From Prostheceraeus crozeri (Eukaryota > Platyhelminthes > Polycladida > Euryleptidae): 64,000 nucleotides of DNA. The stretch covers positions 1-64,000 of the forward strand of contig CAJQUW010003011.1 in the NCBI GenBank assembly GCA_907163375.1, read 5' to 3'. Shown piece after piece: positions 1-10,575 of this stretch (positions within the stretch are counted from its first letter, which is position 1; every line of letters begins with the position of its first letter). Both the position numbers and the translations under genes were made by a program. The notes beneath the pieces were generated by a model. That model saw only the letters and a list, made by a program, of their open reading frames with translations. It did no database searches and was not told where the DNA came from.

Positions 1-433
1 CCGCCCCGACGCCCACTCAATTCTAATTGTGTATTTACATGTAGAATGCACAGAACGCCGTCCTGTGCTTTTGCGTATTTGCTGACTACTCATGAAGGTG
101 TACGCTTACAGCTAAAATACAATTTAACTCACACTTCATGGAATAATAACTTGGCTTGTAGCATGAGTGATCGTCTTACCTTCTTTTACGAGGCCTCCAG
201 CACGTAAACTTGAGAGAATCGGCAGAAATTGAGTCACACAGGTATTCGATTCACACATCTTCTACCATACTTCCTTTAGTTCGAAGAAGATTCACGAAAT
301 CATAGTTTGCCAATGTAAAGAATCAGCATGAAAAGTCGTTGGCACTTCCAGTGAAAGCTTTAAAATTCACAGCCCTTCTGTTCGAGTGAGGAGCGCACAT
401 CGAAACGAGCGCAGCAGTATGGCCAGACAGTAA
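1..433. other. No gene recognised
   Basis: Unique-looking AT-moderate DNA up to the first MITE. I see no protein family similarity, RNA gene or repeat. Short open frames here carry no recognisable motif. Confidence 0.5.
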
Positions 434-1160
434 TAGTCCGGCAGCCAGAACGAGTTTCTGCAGGGAACGAGGCCGAAAGTGAGACTTTGACAGAATGATG
501 TACACTCTATGCCTACTACGAATTCGTGCGTCTGCCGAGTTCTAGTGAGTTCCTCTTCTTGTCAGACAAGATCAAAGAAAAACGCATGTAAATCCAATGG
601 GACGCAGATTGCAGTTTTTGGCTAAAATGAGAATTTCTATGTTTTCTCTGATTAGACGAAAAGTACTCAGCCCAGAGTCATAATTTTTGGCATGGAATGT
701 CTTCAGGTCATTTCCTATGATGTGCATGTGCTTTTATCATGCATCTAATCGGCAATGTATGTGAGAATGTGGTTGAATGTGAATAAAGTAGCTCAAAATG
801 TTTGTGTTTGTCGACATGAAGAGGCTCGCCAAATCTAAATGTGTTTAGCTTTATTGACAGGGGTACATGAAAATGAAAGGAAATGACCTGGAGACATTCC
901 ATACCAAAAATTAATACTCTGAGCTGAGTACTTTTCGTTTAATGAGAGAAAACATAGAAAATTTTATTTTAGCCAAAAATTGCAATCTGCGTCCCATTGG
1001 ATTTACATGTGTTTTTCTTTGATCCTGTCTGACAAGAAGAGGAACTCACTAGAACTCGGCAGACATGCCGATTCGTAGTAGGCATAGGGTGTACATCATT
1101 CTGTGAAAGTCTCACTTTCGGCCTCGTTCCCTGCAGAAACTCGTTCTGGCTGCCGGACTA
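434..1160. mobile_element. Foldback MITE, copy 1 (727 bp)
   Basis: The outer ~200 bp are inverted copies of each other. The element begins 'tagtccggcagccag' and ends with the reverse complement 'ctggctgccggacta'. It is flanked by a 3-bp direct repeat TAA (431-433 and 1161-1163). A second copy with the same termini lies at 20955-21684. There is no coding sequence, so it is a non-autonomous DNA transposon that would depend on a transposase elsewhere. A 3-bp TAA duplication fits PIF/Harbinger, but copy 2 has AAA, so the superfamily is unassigned. Confidence 0.85.
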
Positions 1161-1163
1161 TAA

Positions 1164-1933
1164 GGTCATGCATTGTTAAAAGAAACGCAAAGTAAGTCAA
1201 TGCGCGCTAAAGACGGCGGGCGAGGACACACGCACACTATGCGTGAGTCACTCTATAAAGCAATGATCCTACGTGTAAGGCAAGATTGATGTTGTTATGA
1301 CGTCACTCGATCGTATTATACAGACGTCCTCGACTGAAGGCATGCAAGGAAGAAACAAACGCTCATATTAATGTAGACCTGCAATTATTAATGAAGTATG
1401 GGAAATATGGGTGCTGCTATTGTGCTTGTCTGTGAAATCAAACTGCATGTTCATCGACTTCGCTAGTGCAAGTTACACTGTTCAAGTTCAATTCCATTGT
1501 TCACGTGTTTGTCTTGGAGATTCGGTTCCGTTTTGACACCAGCTGCTGGCTAGTGATAAAAAGTTGTGACTTTTCAATCATTTGACGTAAACATTGTTAT
1601 CATGTAGCTAAACAGATGATTTCAGAAGTCCGCTTACTGCACTGTTTAATGCTAACAATTACATAAGTATGCAGGAATATTTTTGTTACATCGACAAATT
1701 AATTCATAAATATTTGTAAAATGTTTCAGATATGAACATTTAGGTGATTATGATAATATTTGTCAAATAATAGTCAAAGATGTATCACAAATTATTAAAA
1801 AATATCAAATATGCAGTATTTGATTGTTTTATAAAACAATTATCTAATATTTGTAAAATTTGTCACCATTAGTCATATATTAGATAAATTATCTCGGTTT
1901 TTTCAACCCGGGAATACTGTAAGAATTGAAAAG
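1164..1933. other. AT-rich intergenic DNA, no gene
   Basis: No gene recognised. Bases 1680-1880 are rich in loosely repeated 'aatatttgtaaaat'-like words, consistent with simple decay of AT-rich sequence. Confidence 0.5.
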
Positions 1934-2288
1934 AATAATCTTTATTTTATCAATGCGAATTTATCATGAATGTTCAACCGGGATTTATGCATGAATCATC
2001 AATGCAAGTTTTTAAGATCTTATAATTGCGTATTTTTGGTTCAATAATGATAATCGATGTATTTTGACAATGCATATAAGCTTTCCAATCATTAAACATG
2101 CTTACCAACAATGATTTTCAATTTTGAATAATCTTTATTTTATCAATGCGAATTTGTCATCAATGTTCAACCGAGGTTTATGCATGAATCATCAATGCAA
2201 GTTTTTAAGATATTGTAATTGCGTATTTTTGGTTCAATAATGATAATCGATGTATTTTGACAATGCATATAAGCTTTCCAATCATTAA
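1934..2288 (+). repeat. 193-bp direct repeat, second unit split by piggyBac 1
   Basis: Unit 1 is 1934-2126. Unit 2 starts at 2127 and is interrupted after TTAA at 2285-2288 by the piggyBac element. It resumes at 4957 and fades near 4988. Unit 1 therefore preserves the empty piggyBac target site ('atcattaaacatgc' near 2090-2100), which confirms the insertion point. Confidence 0.85.
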
Positions 2289-4952
2289 CGGTTAAATGAT
2301 GTCCTCACGTAAGACTAGGTAAATGATGAACCCGGGTCTGCCCAGACCCGTAATAAAATTGAAGATAAGCACCGCTATTCATCTATAGTGAAGGTTGTAG
2401 GAACATTGGATTTTAGAATACCATGGTTTATCATCACTTGACTTCTGCATTCTATAGTTTCAGCTAATAACTAGGCCTATATGCTTACCACAGTAGGCCT
2501 ATGTTGTGAAACTGTTTTAGGTGATGCCATGTAGTATGTGGAAATATATGTTTATCTGGCTTATCTAAAAAGTGATAGCAGTTGTCAATTATAGGCCTAC
2601 ATACTGTACGTATTATAATGTAAAACACAATTCATCCAGGTACCAGTATAATTGAAATAGTCAGCTGCTGTATTCCATTACGTCTCATCTTGTTATCAAA
2701 TCCAAGAGCAGCTTTGATCTGCTGGGATCGCTGGAAACTCATTGAAGCCCTAAATATCGGATTGCCATTTCTGAGATCCCAAAGCTCCCGAGTGTTACGG
2801 TGCCCAGCCTTCAACGCGCCAGCAATCAGATGCAGACCTACGAAGGCTTCAAATTCAGTCATTGATAATGGTCTCCATGTAGTGTGCTTAGCAGCGGCGA
2901 TACGGCGACCCTCACGATTAGTATGGAGAAGTGTCAGGTGCAAACTGTCACCAAAATATGCCTTGAATGCTTCTCATGGTGTCTGAGGATGAAACCCGAC
3001 ACTGAATCCAATGTGAGAAGCACGGAAAGAGTTGCGCACTGGCTCTCTGGCTGGTGGATGCTGCTGGGCCGTCTGAAGACACCACAAGAGACCAGTGGGA
3101 GCTCTTAGGGCAGGTGCCACTAGGGAGGGAGTCTCGTCGTCGTCGTCCTCTTCTCCGCTGAAATCCATCTCCTCTAAAGCCTCTATACTCAACTCTTCAT
3201 CACTGACATGGCCACTAGCAGCAACTTGGTCTGAAATGAAATGATACGCCGATTGTAAAATCATTGCAACAAGTATGGGTGTAACATTTGCAAGAGCTAA
3301 ATCACTTACCAGAAATCTCGGCAAGGGAGTCATATTCGTCGCTGCCTGCATCGTTGTCATTTATCACAGCACTAGCTGCAACATCATCAGCTGAAATGGA
3401 GATGATTTCATTTAGAGTTACCGGCAAGTTGAATTTGCAGGGCTACATATGTATAGCATAGCGATGTACACGTACATGTGTTCATGTATACATCTGTAAC
3501 ATATTGCTATAATAATATGCAGTACAGTGTACATAGTCAGATGATAAGTTCAATGGGCAGTCCATAAATTTTATATCCATAAATATCGGCTGGTTGTCTG
3601 CTGATAGGTCTAAATGTAGGCTACACGCATAGCCAATAGGCAATCACAACATGGGTGACATCGTTATCAACCTACATGTACATGTCGGCTACGGCTACTC
3701 TACGGCACAGAAGTTTTCTGTAAAAGCAAAGACGCAACAACTTAATACACGTAGGCCTAAAATGAGTTGTGTAATAAACTATTGTCAATGAATCTGAATG
3801 GATTGATCACTTTACAACGGGCTGCAGTACGTACATAGTACAAGCTTGGTCCTTCTTCTGAAATCTCCATTAGTCTAGTCATATGTATATCTGTGCCTAA
3901 ACATAGCTCAAGATTCAAGCTGGTCATTTCAAAATAGTAACGGATGGCTCTACCGGTACTTCCACTTACAATCCTACATATAAGTACGTAAACAGTAGCT
4001 TATTCTAATCTCCCCATAAGTATTCACGTGTACTAGTATAAATTGCATTTCACCCTCCCACCATGAACAGACACTAAACAGCTCCTCGAACCCTCCCTCC
4101 CCCTCAAATCTGTTCACATAGATTGGCCTTCAACGATCCCTCACACTCAGCTTACTTGATATTCCAACAGGAAAATTGTCTTCTTCTTCATCAGCATCGT
4201 ATTGTAGATTGATATTAGCAAATGCAATAGACCTGGCATTGCGGGGCGGTAGTTGACGTCTTTCATTAGAAGATGCCATTGACATACCAATACATGAGTA
4301 GACAATCGCAGAATATTCCTTCGTGCATATAAGGGAAGAAAAATGAATTCATTCAATCAGACGATTTCGTGACTCCTATTGGTCCTTTGATTCCTTCTTA
4401 TCAAATAGAAAAACAGATGGGCAATAAGCGCGCGCGTGTACTTGTGTGTGTGTGATTCTCTAGATGTTACCATGTGTTACCAAGCAGGTAATCCATGAGA
4501 AGCACACACGTTAGGTAGGCGATGCTGCGAACGATGCACAAACATTTGACCTTGATGAGTAGCTTTACAAGTACTGCAAGTACTTTGTAAGTACATTATG
4601 CTTTACAACAGTCGAGTCTAAGGTTTACAAAGTGAGAATGTAAGTAAGAAAAGTCATGAACTTCACTAATAGCGCATACTGACAGAAAATAAGACCGTTA
4701 TCAGACGAGAAGATAGCCCGTTATGCCATAGACACGGCCGGGTCTGGCCAGACCCGGGTTCATCATCTACCTAGTCATAGGCTCGATGTAGTAAAACAAA
4801 CTATCGTGGACTCTAACAAAAGCTCTCAGATTGAGTACTCGAATAATGTAGAAAAGTCATGAAATTTCAGCCTCCTGTCGATTTTAGTTTCGGAGATATC
4901 TTGTATGAAAGATAGCCCGGGTCTGGCCAGACCCGGGTTCATCATTTAACCG
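2289..4952 (-). mobile_element. piggyBac element 1, internally deleted (2.66 kb)
   Basis: A perfect TTAA target duplication (2285-2288 and 4953-4956) flanks 13-bp inverted termini 'cggttaaatgatg'/'catcatttaaccg'. A ~20-bp palindrome built on 'gggtctggccagaccc' occurs just inside the left end (~2330-2348), at the right end (~4917-4936) and again ~200 bp inside the right end (~4739-4758). The transposase gene runs on the minus strand but only its N-terminal part remains (see 2632-4279). The catalytic DDE domain has no room between 2632 and the left end, so this is a non-autonomous deletion derivative. Confidence 0.9.
2632..4279 (-). pseudogene. piggyBac transposase, N-terminal exons only
   Basis: The gene appears spliced. 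Exon 1 starts at ATG 4279 and runs to 4156, before a GTAAGC donor; it encodes a start such as MASSNERRQLPPRNARSIAF with an acidic end. Exon 2 is 3390-3310 (acceptor TTTCAG, donor GTAAGT). Exon 3 starts at 3230 with an acidic stretch, then the DDE_Tnp_1_7-type N-terminal segment (TNREGRR, then EFEAFVGLHLIAGALKAGH and DNKMRR). Exon 3 changes frame near 2960, and the gene ends by 2632 without any of the three catalytic aspartates. Acidic exons before the conserved core are usual for piggyBac transposases. The exon boundaries are inferred from splice-site sequence. Confidence 0.8.
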
Positions 4953-5327
4953 TTAAACATGCTTAACAAGAATGATTTTCAATTTTGAATTTTCCATGGA
5001 TTTATTGGAATCATCGATCATGGATTCTGTGTCCATGGCTGGGCTACTAGGGACTTGCTGACTAAAGATAACATATTTAAGATTTGGTTATATTAATACA
5101 AAAGTTACGAATTTCTGTAAATTTACTTTTTCATTGAAATTTTGGAAAATCCTGTGAATAAGATGCTGGTGAGCATAAGCAGTTGAAATTGTCAGCGGTA
5201 ACATGTTTATTTGATATAATAAACAATAAGAATCCACTATTCATGGTTTTGCAGATAATGCTGTTGGTTTAATATGCCCCACCCTCCCCTTCGTCTCAAT
5301 GCTAGCTAGCTCTATATACTCGCATAT

Positions 5328-5334
5328 AGTATAT

Positions 5335-5366
<32 letters not shown>
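5328..5366. repeat. (TA)n tract before Penelope-like element 1
   Basis: Mostly alternating TA. A second short TA run lies at about 6661-6680, just past the element's 3' end, so the element is bracketed by TA repeats, a common setting for Penelope-like insertions. Confidence 0.8.
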
Positions 5367-5367
<1 letters not shown>

Positions 5368-5429
5368 TTGCCAAATCATGTGTAACAGAATTCCTTTCTA
5401 TTCATCCTCATTCCTTATCTAATACTGTT

Positions 5430-6542
5430 TTGTTAGAACTGATATCTCTGTGCCTCAACATTTATTTTTCATTTAAGAACCGATTCTTCGAACAAAATAA
5501 AGGTACACCTATGGGATCACCTATTTCAGGTTTACTTGCTGAATTAGTTATGCAAAAGTTAGAAAACATTGCCATTTCCAAGTTACAACCCAAATTTTGG
5601 TTGCGCTACGTCGACGACACTTTTGTTATCATGAAACGAAATGACTTGAATGACATGCTCTTAACACTTAATTCAATCTTTCCCGGAATCAAATTTACTC
5701 ATGAAGTTGAAAGAAATGGAGAACTGGCATTCCTCGACATCTTGGTTAAAAGAAATAGTGATGGCTCTACTGAAACAAGTGTTCATAGGAAGAAAGCCTA
5801 TGCAGGAACAATCCTTAACTTCAACAGCAATCACCCAGTCATCCACAAGAGGAATTGTATTCGTACTTTATTTCAGAGAACAATAACTCACTGTAGTACT
5901 GAGGAGAATAAAAATAATGAAATTAAATTTCTTTTCCAACTTTTCCAAAATAACAATTATCCAAAGCAATTCATTGAAAGAACTTTGTCACAAATGAAAG
6001 AACAATTAAAACAAAACAATGAAGTCCAACAAACTACAACAATAGAAGAACAAGAACAAAGAAAACAAACTTATTACACACTACCATACATTAATGGTAT
6101 TTCTGAAACATTGAGCCGTATGTTTCAAAAGCACGATATAAAGATCGCCCACAAACCAACAACTACATTGAAAAATCAGCTCTTTAAACCAAAGAAATTA
6201 AAATCTGATTTAGAACGAAGAAACGTCATTTACCAAATTGATTGCTCCAACTGTCAACAAAAATACATTGGACAAACTGGAAAACAGCTGTCAACAAGAG
6301 TTCATGAACATCGACTAGCAGTAAAGAGGATTGATCAGCGTTCACAAATATCAACTCATTGCGTTGAAGAAGACCATACATTTGATTGGAGTAGTGCAAA
6401 AACCATCAACTCATGTGAACATAGATATGGTCGTGAATTCATGGAAGCTTGGTACTCCTCAGACCACTCCATCAATAGACATATAGAACTTGATAACATC
6501 TATGTAAACTTACGCCAAGCTATGTCATCACGAAATTTTTAA
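5430..6542 (+). CDS. Penelope-like element 1: RT palm plus GIY-YIG endonuclease, 5'-truncated
   Basis: Open frame of 370 codons from a retroelement that reverse-transcribes its RNA and nicks target DNA with a GIY-YIG nuclease. Near the start is the RT segment GTPMGSPISGLLAELVMQKL, followed by the catalytic box RYVDDTFV and then AFLDILVKR. The C-terminal ~100 residues carry the GIY-YIG motif as VIYQIDCSNCQQKYIGQTGK, followed by the usual R-x-HEH pattern. Complete Penelope-like ORFs are about twice this long. The finger part of the RT and the start codon are missing (the frame opens at TTG), typical of 5' truncation. The remaining frame has no internal stop, so the insertion is fairly young. 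Confidence 0.9.
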   Translation: MLELISLCLNIYFSFKNRFFEQNKGTPMGSPISGLLAELVMQKLENIAISKLQPKFWLRYVDDTFVIMKRNDLNDMLLTLNSIFPGIKFTHEVERNGELAFLDILVKRNSDGSTETSVHRKKAYAGTILNFNSNHPVIHKRNCIRTLFQRTITHCSTEENKNNEIKFLFQLFQNNNYPKQFIERTLSQMKEQLKQNNEVQQTTTIEEQEQRKQTYYTLPYINGISETLSRMFQKHDIKIAHKPTTTLKNQLFKPKKLKSDLERRNVIYQIDCSNCQQKYIGQTGKQLSTRVHEHRLAVKRIDQRSQISTHCVEEDHTFDWSSAKTINSCEHRYGREFMEAWYSSDHSINRHIELDNIYVNLRQAMSSRNF

Positions 6543-6583
6543 AATTTTATACTCATGTCTCCCTATATAATTTCCCTTTTCCA

Positions 6584-6618
6584 CCTGACGACGAGCTGAA
6601 GCAACAGCCTGAAAATTT
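6584..6618 (+). ncRNA. Candidate hammerhead-ribozyme remnant, PLE 1 3' end
   Basis: Starting 42 bases after the stop codon is CTGACGA, a possible stem II (GAGCTG / CAGC), then GAAA, and a weak AAUU/AAUU stem. This is the order of the hammerhead core (CUGANGA, stem II, GAAA). Penelope-like elements are known to carry hammerhead motifs. I could not find a convincing stem I, so this may be degenerate or coincidental. Confidence 0.3.
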
Positions 6619-6765
6619 GTGGTTAATTACATCTTATTCCTGAAGACATCTTTTTGTTAAATCATATATATATATATATGGAAAATATCGGTTTGTACGC
6701 AGAGACGATGGTTTTGTGTTCTCAAAAACAGTTGAGGTTCAGATTGTGATCGTGCGAGAAAAGAT

Positions 6766-7816
6766 TTGATATCAAATTTCCGAAATCATGGCCTTAAAGT
6801 ATCTGTTGATACTAATATGAAGTCCGCTGACTGTCTGGACGTCTACTTTGATTTGAAAAACGAAACGTATAGACCATATAATACGCCTAATAACATACTA
6901 TTATATGTGCATGTGAACTCAAATCATCCAAAAACTATCATTCGACAGATTCCCAAAATGATTGAAACAAGAATTTCAAACTTATTTTGCAACAAAACTG
7001 AATTCGACAAATCGAAGCCAATTTTTCAAGATTCTCTAAAAGCGAGCGGATATTCAGATGTTTTGCATTACAAAGCTAGTAGTGAGTCCAGACCGAGACG
7101 CAGAAGAAACATCATCTGGTTTAACCCACCATACTGCGCAAATGTCAAAACAGACATTGGGCGTATCTTCCTTTCATTGATACGCAAACAATTCCCGAAC
7201 AGTCATAAATATCATGTTTTATTCAATAAAAACAATCTGAAATTAAGCTATAGCTGTATGCGAAATATGGAGGCTTTAATCAAAAGCCACAACACAAAAT
7301 TGCTGAAAAGTGAACAACAAAATCAAATTCAACGGAAGTGCAATTGTAGAGTGAAAGAAAATTGTCCTTTAGGTGGTGATCACTTACAAGAATGTGTTGT
7401 ATACAAAGCTACTGTTAAGTCAAGAACAGATGAAAAGATCTATTTCGGCATGTATGAGAAAGACTTTAAATCGAGATACAGAAATCACAAAAAATCGTTC
7501 TCAAACTTTTCGTATATGAACGAAACATCACTATCAAAATATATCTGGAAGCTAAAAGATGAAGATCAAAATGGATGTTGTTTCAAAATCATCACCATAT
7601 ACGTGTGGAATGAGACACTGTAATCCATGTCTCTCAGAAAAATATTTCATTGCAACAGCTGACCCTAGAAATTTGATCAACAAAAAGAATGAGATCATCG
7701 CAGAAAATATCTTCTATGCAATCTTAAGACATAGATGTATGATGTTAATGAATGTGAGCCCTTTGAATTTTAAGGTATCCTGTACTTTCGTTGATTATCA
7801 GTTTATTACTGTCTGA
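6766..7816 (+). pseudogene. Penelope-like element 2: C-terminal part with GIY-YIG, frameshifted
   Basis: This comes from a different Penelope-like lineage than its neighbour. The frame from 6766 contains RRRRNIIWFNPPYCANVKT, then SYSCMRNMEALIKSHN, a Cys-rich linker (CNC...CPLGGD) and a GIY-YIG-type domain (VYKATV..., IYFGMYE, RYRNHKKSF). At about 7590 the match moves one frame over and continues as CNPCLSEKYFIATADPRNLI to ~7740, so there is one frameshift. The RT domain is missing. Downstream, 7813-7840 holds CTGATGA followed by a CGG/CCG stem, a possible relic of a hammerhead ribozyme, but no GAAA follows. Confidence 0.85.
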
Positions 7817-8220
7817 TGATCGGTTTTGTGAACAATACAATCCGGTCTATAACTAGAGTGCCTTTTCACTTTACCGAATATCTAACGGTTGCCCTGCCCT
7901 CCCACATTGAATCACATGGCTAAGCAGGGATTATTTCGTCAATACAATTCGTGAAGCTTAAAGTCACAGATAATAAACTTCACTTGTTCTGACTTTGAAT
8001 TTCGACTATATATATATATCAATGTTATTGTAAAAAACTAGAAAAATTCAGATTTTAAATTCCATTACGAGCGTTACAATTAGTTTCACGGCTGAGCTGA
8101 TTTTCAAATGTGACATCAAATATAGAAGGAAGTTCACTATATACTGAAATAGAGAAGAGATAGAAATGGTTTTAAAATTTAGATTCTATGATTGGCGATG
8201 AACCACCTTGTGAATGCTAA
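7817..8220. other. Penelope 3' flank, no gene
   Basis: AT-rich DNA downstream of Penelope-like element 2, with a short TA run near 8007. No coding similarity seen. Confidence 0.4.
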
Positions 8221-8222
8221 TT

Positions 8223-8296
<74 letters not shown>
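8221..8296. repeat. (TA)n microsatellite
   Basis: About 38 uninterrupted TA dinucleotides. Frames reading through it give only Tyr-Ile repeats and are not genes. Confidence 0.95.
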
Positions 8297-8298
<2 letters not shown>

Positions 8299-8454
8299 CA
8301 AACATGAATGCGAGGAAAAGCCATACTTCCAACCGGTTTCACCCTCTTGAACGAAGGCTGCCCATGGAATGATATACTTATAAAATTTAAGGACCAAAAG
8401 AAATCTAAATGCATTAAAGCATAGATTCATCATAGAAATTAATGAGAATTAAGA

Positions 8455-8766
8455 CTGGGACGAAACATAGAAATGAAAATCTGCTCCTGCCTCTCTCTGT
8501 CTATCTTAGTGGAAGAGGCACACAATTTATAAATAGGAGCCGCTGAAAACATAGGGTCTTGGTCTTTAGCACACGACGCAATATGCTGGCTGACCTTCAG
8601 CACTCTGTAGTTGACATGAGCTATTTACTGACGGTGAACAGTGTGTCGGTTGCGGAAATAGTCGCCACTTTGACCGACGTAGAGCGCATTACATCCGTTA
8701 CAGCGTAGAATATCAATGATGTTCTTTGATAGACAGTTCATGTTTCTCTTGACTTCAAAATTTGAA
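8455..8766 (-). pseudogene. Penelope-like element 3: GIY-YIG fragment
   Basis: The reverse strand encodes NIIDILRCNGCNALYVGQSG, then RNRHTVHRQ, a stop codon, and IAHVNYRVLKVSQHIASCAK followed by FSAAPIYKLC. This is the GIY-YIG domain of a third Penelope-like lineage, with Y-V-G-Q-S-G as the YIG half and a conserved RxxxHR. One in-frame stop (TAA, near 8624) interrupts it. No RT part is present. It lies about 40 bp from the left end of Polinton 1, which inserted beside it. Confidence 0.75.
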
Positions 8767-8811
8767 ATTTTCAAAATATTGAAAGGCCTATTGGTACTTT
8801 CAATAGACCAA

Positions 8812-9107
8812 AGTAGTGAAAATTGTGCCCTACTGTGATAGGGATAGGTACATACATGTAAAATTCAGTGTTATCAATCGGAACATGGATATAGGTACAT
8901 GTATAATTCAGTGTTATGAATAGGAACATGTATGACATCTGTTTTACTGGATAGGTACATGTGTTTGGTACACTCGGTTGAGTACATTGTGTGTTCGGAA
9001 CGTCTATGAGCGAACTTGTGTGACTTGGTTCTGTGTACTTGGGTACGTACCGATAGACGTCCGTTGTTTGATTTTGAATGGGTTTGCTCAATTGCGACTA
9101 TTGTGAC
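8812..9107 (+). repeat. Polinton 1 left terminal inverted repeat
   Basis: About 296 bp, matched in reverse complement by 18929-19229. It contains an internal partial repeat around 'aattcagtgttat'. Short open frames inside it are not genes. Confidence 0.95.
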
Positions 9108-9193
9108 TATTGCAACCATTGTAATCAAGATGACAGTCACATTGATTTTCCTTTTTACGTAGACAAACTATGCTATAAATATGAGATAGTCGT

Positions 9194-9706
9194 TTGATGA
9201 CATACATAATGATGACTAATATCCCAACGTCGTGGGTTGTCGCAAGAGACCTTGGATATTCGTTCAAAGCTATAGAAACTGTAACAAATCTCAGTGAAAA
9301 TATCAACGCTGGTGATTTAGTTGATCAACTAATGGATCTAGATGAGCATGCAATGAATCACAATTTGGATCGTAGGTGGATAGAGGATTTCTCCATGCTA
9401 CACTGCAATGATAGTGAAATTAGGAGGATCAAATTGGAACGATATGGAAAGAAGGAGACATTTGACAGTGTTTTAATAAAAAGTTCTCCCAATAAAAGTG
9501 ACTTCAGAAGGAAATTAGAAGAAGAGACATTTAAATTATTATGTGAACAGAACTGCGTTAAATGTTTTAAACAGGAACGATCCCTTCTCTTTTTACCATG
9601 TTCTCATAGCGTTATGTGTTCTACATGTTATATACCCTTTGAAACTTCATCTTGTCCTCTTTGTGATCAAGAAATATTTTCAACAGTCACTGTATATCGT
9701 ACATGA
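9194..9706 (+). CDS. Polinton 1 RING-finger protein, IAP-like C-terminus
   Basis: A 170-residue protein likely to act as a ubiquitin E3 ligase. Residues 121-157 form a C3HC4 RING: C121-x2-C124, C136-x-H138, C142-x2-C145 and C154-x2-C157, sitting at the extreme C-terminus as in inhibitor-of-apoptosis proteins. Residues ~12-50 (ARDLGYSFKAIETV ... DLVDQLMDLDE) resemble a UBA-type three-helix segment, which also occurs before the RING in IAPs; that part is inference. No BIR domain is present. It is the first gene inside the left repeat. A role in blocking host cell death or degrading a host factor is plausible by analogy with viral RING/IAP proteins but not shown. Confidence 0.75.
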   Translation: MMTYIMMTNIPTSWVVARDLGYSFKAIETVTNLSENINAGDLVDQLMDLDEHAMNHNLDRRWIEDFSMLHCNDSEIRRIKLERYGKKETFDSVLIKSSPNKSDFRRKLEEETFKLLCEQNCVKCFKQERSLLFLPCSHSVMCSTCYIPFETSSCPLCDQEIFSTVTVYRT

Positions 9707-9769
9707 TGAGTCATCATACACGTCTGTGATTGGTCACTATTGTGTCTTTGTGTGACTTTTCTATATAAG
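9707..9769 (+). promoter_or_regulatory. Polinton 1 promoter with AP-1-like site, inverted CCAAT and TATA
   Basis: TGAGTCA at 9707-9713, ATTGG at 9729-9733 and tatataag at 9762-9769, about 48 bp before the ATG at 9817. A second promoter at 11010-11034 has the same TGAGTCA and 'tatataagga' pair. Confidence 0.55.
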
Positions 9770-9816
9770 GAGGACATTGTACCGTTCTATTTCAAGCATA
9801 ATTTGAGGCTAATACA

Positions 9817-10440
9817 ATGTCAATCAGCATGTCGTTCACTACCAACATTCCCATTTCAATAATTTACCGAAGTCAACTCTTCACCGGCAATATATTTTAT
9901 TCTGCCGTAAATATAACTGGCTATGAAGCGGATTTGGTGGATCTGATGGAGGAAATAGTGAAGTATTTCCGCTGCGGAGAGGACGTTGTGGTGCAGAGAA
10001 TGTTAATAAGAGTCGTGAACAACGCTCTTACACGAGTTGCAAGATTTTGGCTCAATGAAGTATTTCGCCCACTAGCTCAAAATGAGATTGTACCGGAATA
10101 CTCTCGCTGCTGCTGCAGCAGTATCCAACGGAAACACAACACATGTCTCCATGACATTATCACCTACAGCTACTTTGACGAGAAGGGTGAGAAATGTAAA
10201 CTGGACTTGTTCAGTGGACCGCCATCAGTAAGCATCAATGTGGCTGCTCAAGGACATTCTGAGGTGATCAGTTTGCGGGCATACTATGACAATATTTTAA
10301 AGACTTTCCATTTAAAGCCCTGCTGTATGTGCTGTCCTATTTCAAAACATCTAATGAAAGACATTGAGCAGCTCATAACTGCTACAAATCAGACTCTAGC
10401 CGATGTGAGTGTGTATCAGTTTCCCTCTACAACTTGTTAA
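9817..10440 (+). CDS. Polinton 1 unknown protein, Cys-rich
   Basis: A 207-residue protein I do not recognise. It has 12 cysteines, including a run CCCSS near the middle and CCMCC near residue 170, with intervening beta-rich hydrophobic stretches. No signal peptide or clear membrane segment. It is preceded by its own TATA box and followed by ~135 bp of non-coding DNA. Its position in the early-gene half of the element is where other Polintons keep replication or accessory genes, but nothing in the sequence resembles PolB. Confidence 0.6.
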   Translation: MSISMSFTTNIPISIIYRSQLFTGNIFYSAVNITGYEADLVDLMEEIVKYFRCGEDVVVQRMLIRVVNNALTRVARFWLNEVFRPLAQNEIVPEYSRCCCSSIQRKHNTCLHDIITYSYFDEKGEKCKLDLFSGPPSVSINVAAQGHSEVISLRAYYDNILKTFHLKPCCMCCPISKHLMKDIEQLITATNQTLADVSVYQFPSTTC

Positions 10441-10575
10441 GTGTTTTGTGTAATTTTATAAGTACCAGCAACAAACCCTGCGTGGTATGTGAATGCTTGT
10501 AAACTTTTGTGTATAATGTTGTAAGTACTAAGCAAAAATTGTAATTGTGTTATCTATTTCCATATTAGAATAAAA

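Noticed and set aside
8179-8433. Open frame encoding Tyr-Ile repeats
   Set aside because: Produced by the (TA)n microsatellite.
8771-9306. Overlapping minus-strand frames at the Polinton 1 left end
   Set aside because: They lie in the terminal inverted repeat and have no family similarity.
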